Position numbers and translations under genes: made by a program
Assembly: GCA_029243025.1 (NCBI GenBank)
Contig: JAQWSU010000056.1
Location: forward strand, 1-64,000
Length of the DNA stretch: 64,000 bases
Direction: 5' to 3'
DNA from: Pirellulaceae bacterium
Lineage (GTDB): Bacteria > Planctomycetota > Planctomycetia > Pirellulales > Pirellulaceae
Notes under the pieces: model-generated
Seen by the model: the letters and a program-made list of their open reading frames with translations, nothing else
The model's database searches: none
What the model was told of the DNA's origin: nothing
Part shown: positions 63,533 through 64,000 of the stretch, piece by piece
Numbering within the stretch: position 1 is the first letter of the stretch
Layout of the letters: each line of letters begins with the position of its first letter

Positions 63533-64000
63533 CTACTGAAACGGAGATTCATCCGCGTCGCGTAACGCACTCAAATAGAGCATTGCAGCGGTGTGATCCT
63601 GGGTCGGCTCAATCAAGCGAACGACACTTTCGAGCACATCCCGTCTGCTTATTTGCCCAACAAGCTTACCTTCAGTCACGACCGGAAGGCGTCGAAACGG
63701 TTTTGTCTGAAAAATTTGCACAATCGAGAGGATGCCCATATCTTCCGCAACGGTCAATGGTTTGACATTCATGTAGGAGCGAACTTTTGTCGAGGGCAAA
63801 TTTTCATAGACTGCGTCAATTAAGGCCGTCATGAGATCCTTCTCGGTGAGAATCCCTTCCAACGTTGCGTGCTCATCGACAACCGGCGCACCCGATATCT
63901 TGTGCCGCATCAAAAATTTGGCCGCATCATGCAGATCCATGTCCTGACTGAGTGTGAAGATCTTTGATTTCATAATGTCGCGAGCGACTCGTGGACCCGT
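63533..64000 (-). CDS. CBS-domain protein (5' end outside window)
   Basis: Two CBS repeats are visible. The first runs VARDIMKSKIFTLSQDMDLH with DAAKFLMRHKISGAPVVDEH and GILTEKDLM. The second runs VRSYMNVKPLTVAEDMGILS with QTKPFRRLPVVTEGKLVGQI and SRRDVLESV. CBS pairs bind adenosine nucleotides and regulate partner proteins. An ATG at 63973 would give 146 residues, but the codons before it (TGPRVARDI) are the canonical start of the first CBS motif, so the real gene begins beyond the right edge. No other domain can be seen within the window. Confidence 0.9.
   Translation of the reverse strand, partial: TGPRVARDIMKSKIFTLSQDMDLHDAAKFLMRHKISGAPVVDEHATLEGILTEKDLMTALIDAVYENLPSTKVRSYMNVKPLTVAEDMGILSIVQIFQTKPFRRLPVVTEGKLVGQISRRDVLESVVRLIEPTQDHTAAMLYLSALRDADESPFQ

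Overview
The gene content points to a planctomycete, most likely of the Pirellulaceae group. It carries a DUF1501/DUF1553 (PSCyt1) pair, a large PQQ sugar dehydrogenase-like protein with c-type heme sites, a DUF1559 pseudopilin with an H-X9-DG motif, DUF1573 and DUF6807 proteins, a PEP-CTERM protein and an alginate-export-family relic. Base composition is near 50% G+C by eye, and the gene layout is loose, with many gaps of several hundred bases. This assignment rests on reading the proteins, not on a database search.

Layout. 1-3023 (-): the start of a nonribosomal peptide synthetase (C domain, A domain, beginning of a carrier domain) that runs off the left edge. 3.6-10.2 kb: single genes, namely a TMEM43/TerB membrane protein, a PIG-L deacetylase with a damaged metal site, a secreted esterase, a DUF1559 pseudopilin and a phage/ICE-type protein. 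10.2-12.4 kb: a tight trio of a Cys-rich secreted protein, a LolA-like protein and a membrane-anchored C39-like cysteine peptidase. It is followed by a broken alginate-export gene, a DUF1573 lipoprotein and a GT39-type membrane glycosyltransferase. 17.4-30.8 kb: secreted catabolic genes (DUF6807, NIPSNAP, glycoside hydrolase, DUF1501/DUF1553, PQQ dehydrogenase with heme c, PhyH dioxygenase). 31-37 kb: a decayed zone with an EF-hand gene, pseudogenes, a GNAT gene and an intact IS256-family insertion sequence.

37.06-48.97 kb is the most interesting part. A plus-strand operon encodes an S51-type peptidase, an HPr-kinase-like protein, a GT4 glycosyltransferase, an asparagine synthetase-like amidotransferase and a GT2 glycosyltransferase. 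Next come a nucleotidyltransferase-fold protein on the opposite strand and a second GT2. A converging minus-strand operon encodes a PqqD-like protein, a possible 56-residue peptide, a membrane SGNH hydrolase and a glycosyltransferase-radical SAM fusion, with every junction translationally coupled. The PqqD-like protein ends in a tail that matches the YxxP...G pattern of lasso-peptide leaders. The set recalls both RiPP clusters and the HPr-kinase-related/PqqD gene sets associated with exopolysaccharide and exosortase loci, but it lacks the lasso leader peptidase. It may be a peptide- or glycan-modifying system that has not been described in this form.

49.2-53.3 kb is a second accessory zone. 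It has an intact small HTH gene of a family that also left two decayed copies at 32.3 and 36.5 kb, diverged direct repeats, a tRNA-Arg gene, a ruined tyrosine integrase and an orphan 431-residue gene. 53.5-64 kb returns to ordinary genes: a frameshifted PEP-CTERM protein, an ABC substrate-binding domain protein, a flippase, a frameshifted ECF sigma factor, a complete tungstate uptake operon (tupABC), a large secreted hydrolase, a small zinc-protease-like protein and a CBS-domain protein that runs off the right edge. Several genes carry a single inactivating change, so either recent decay or assembly error is common here.
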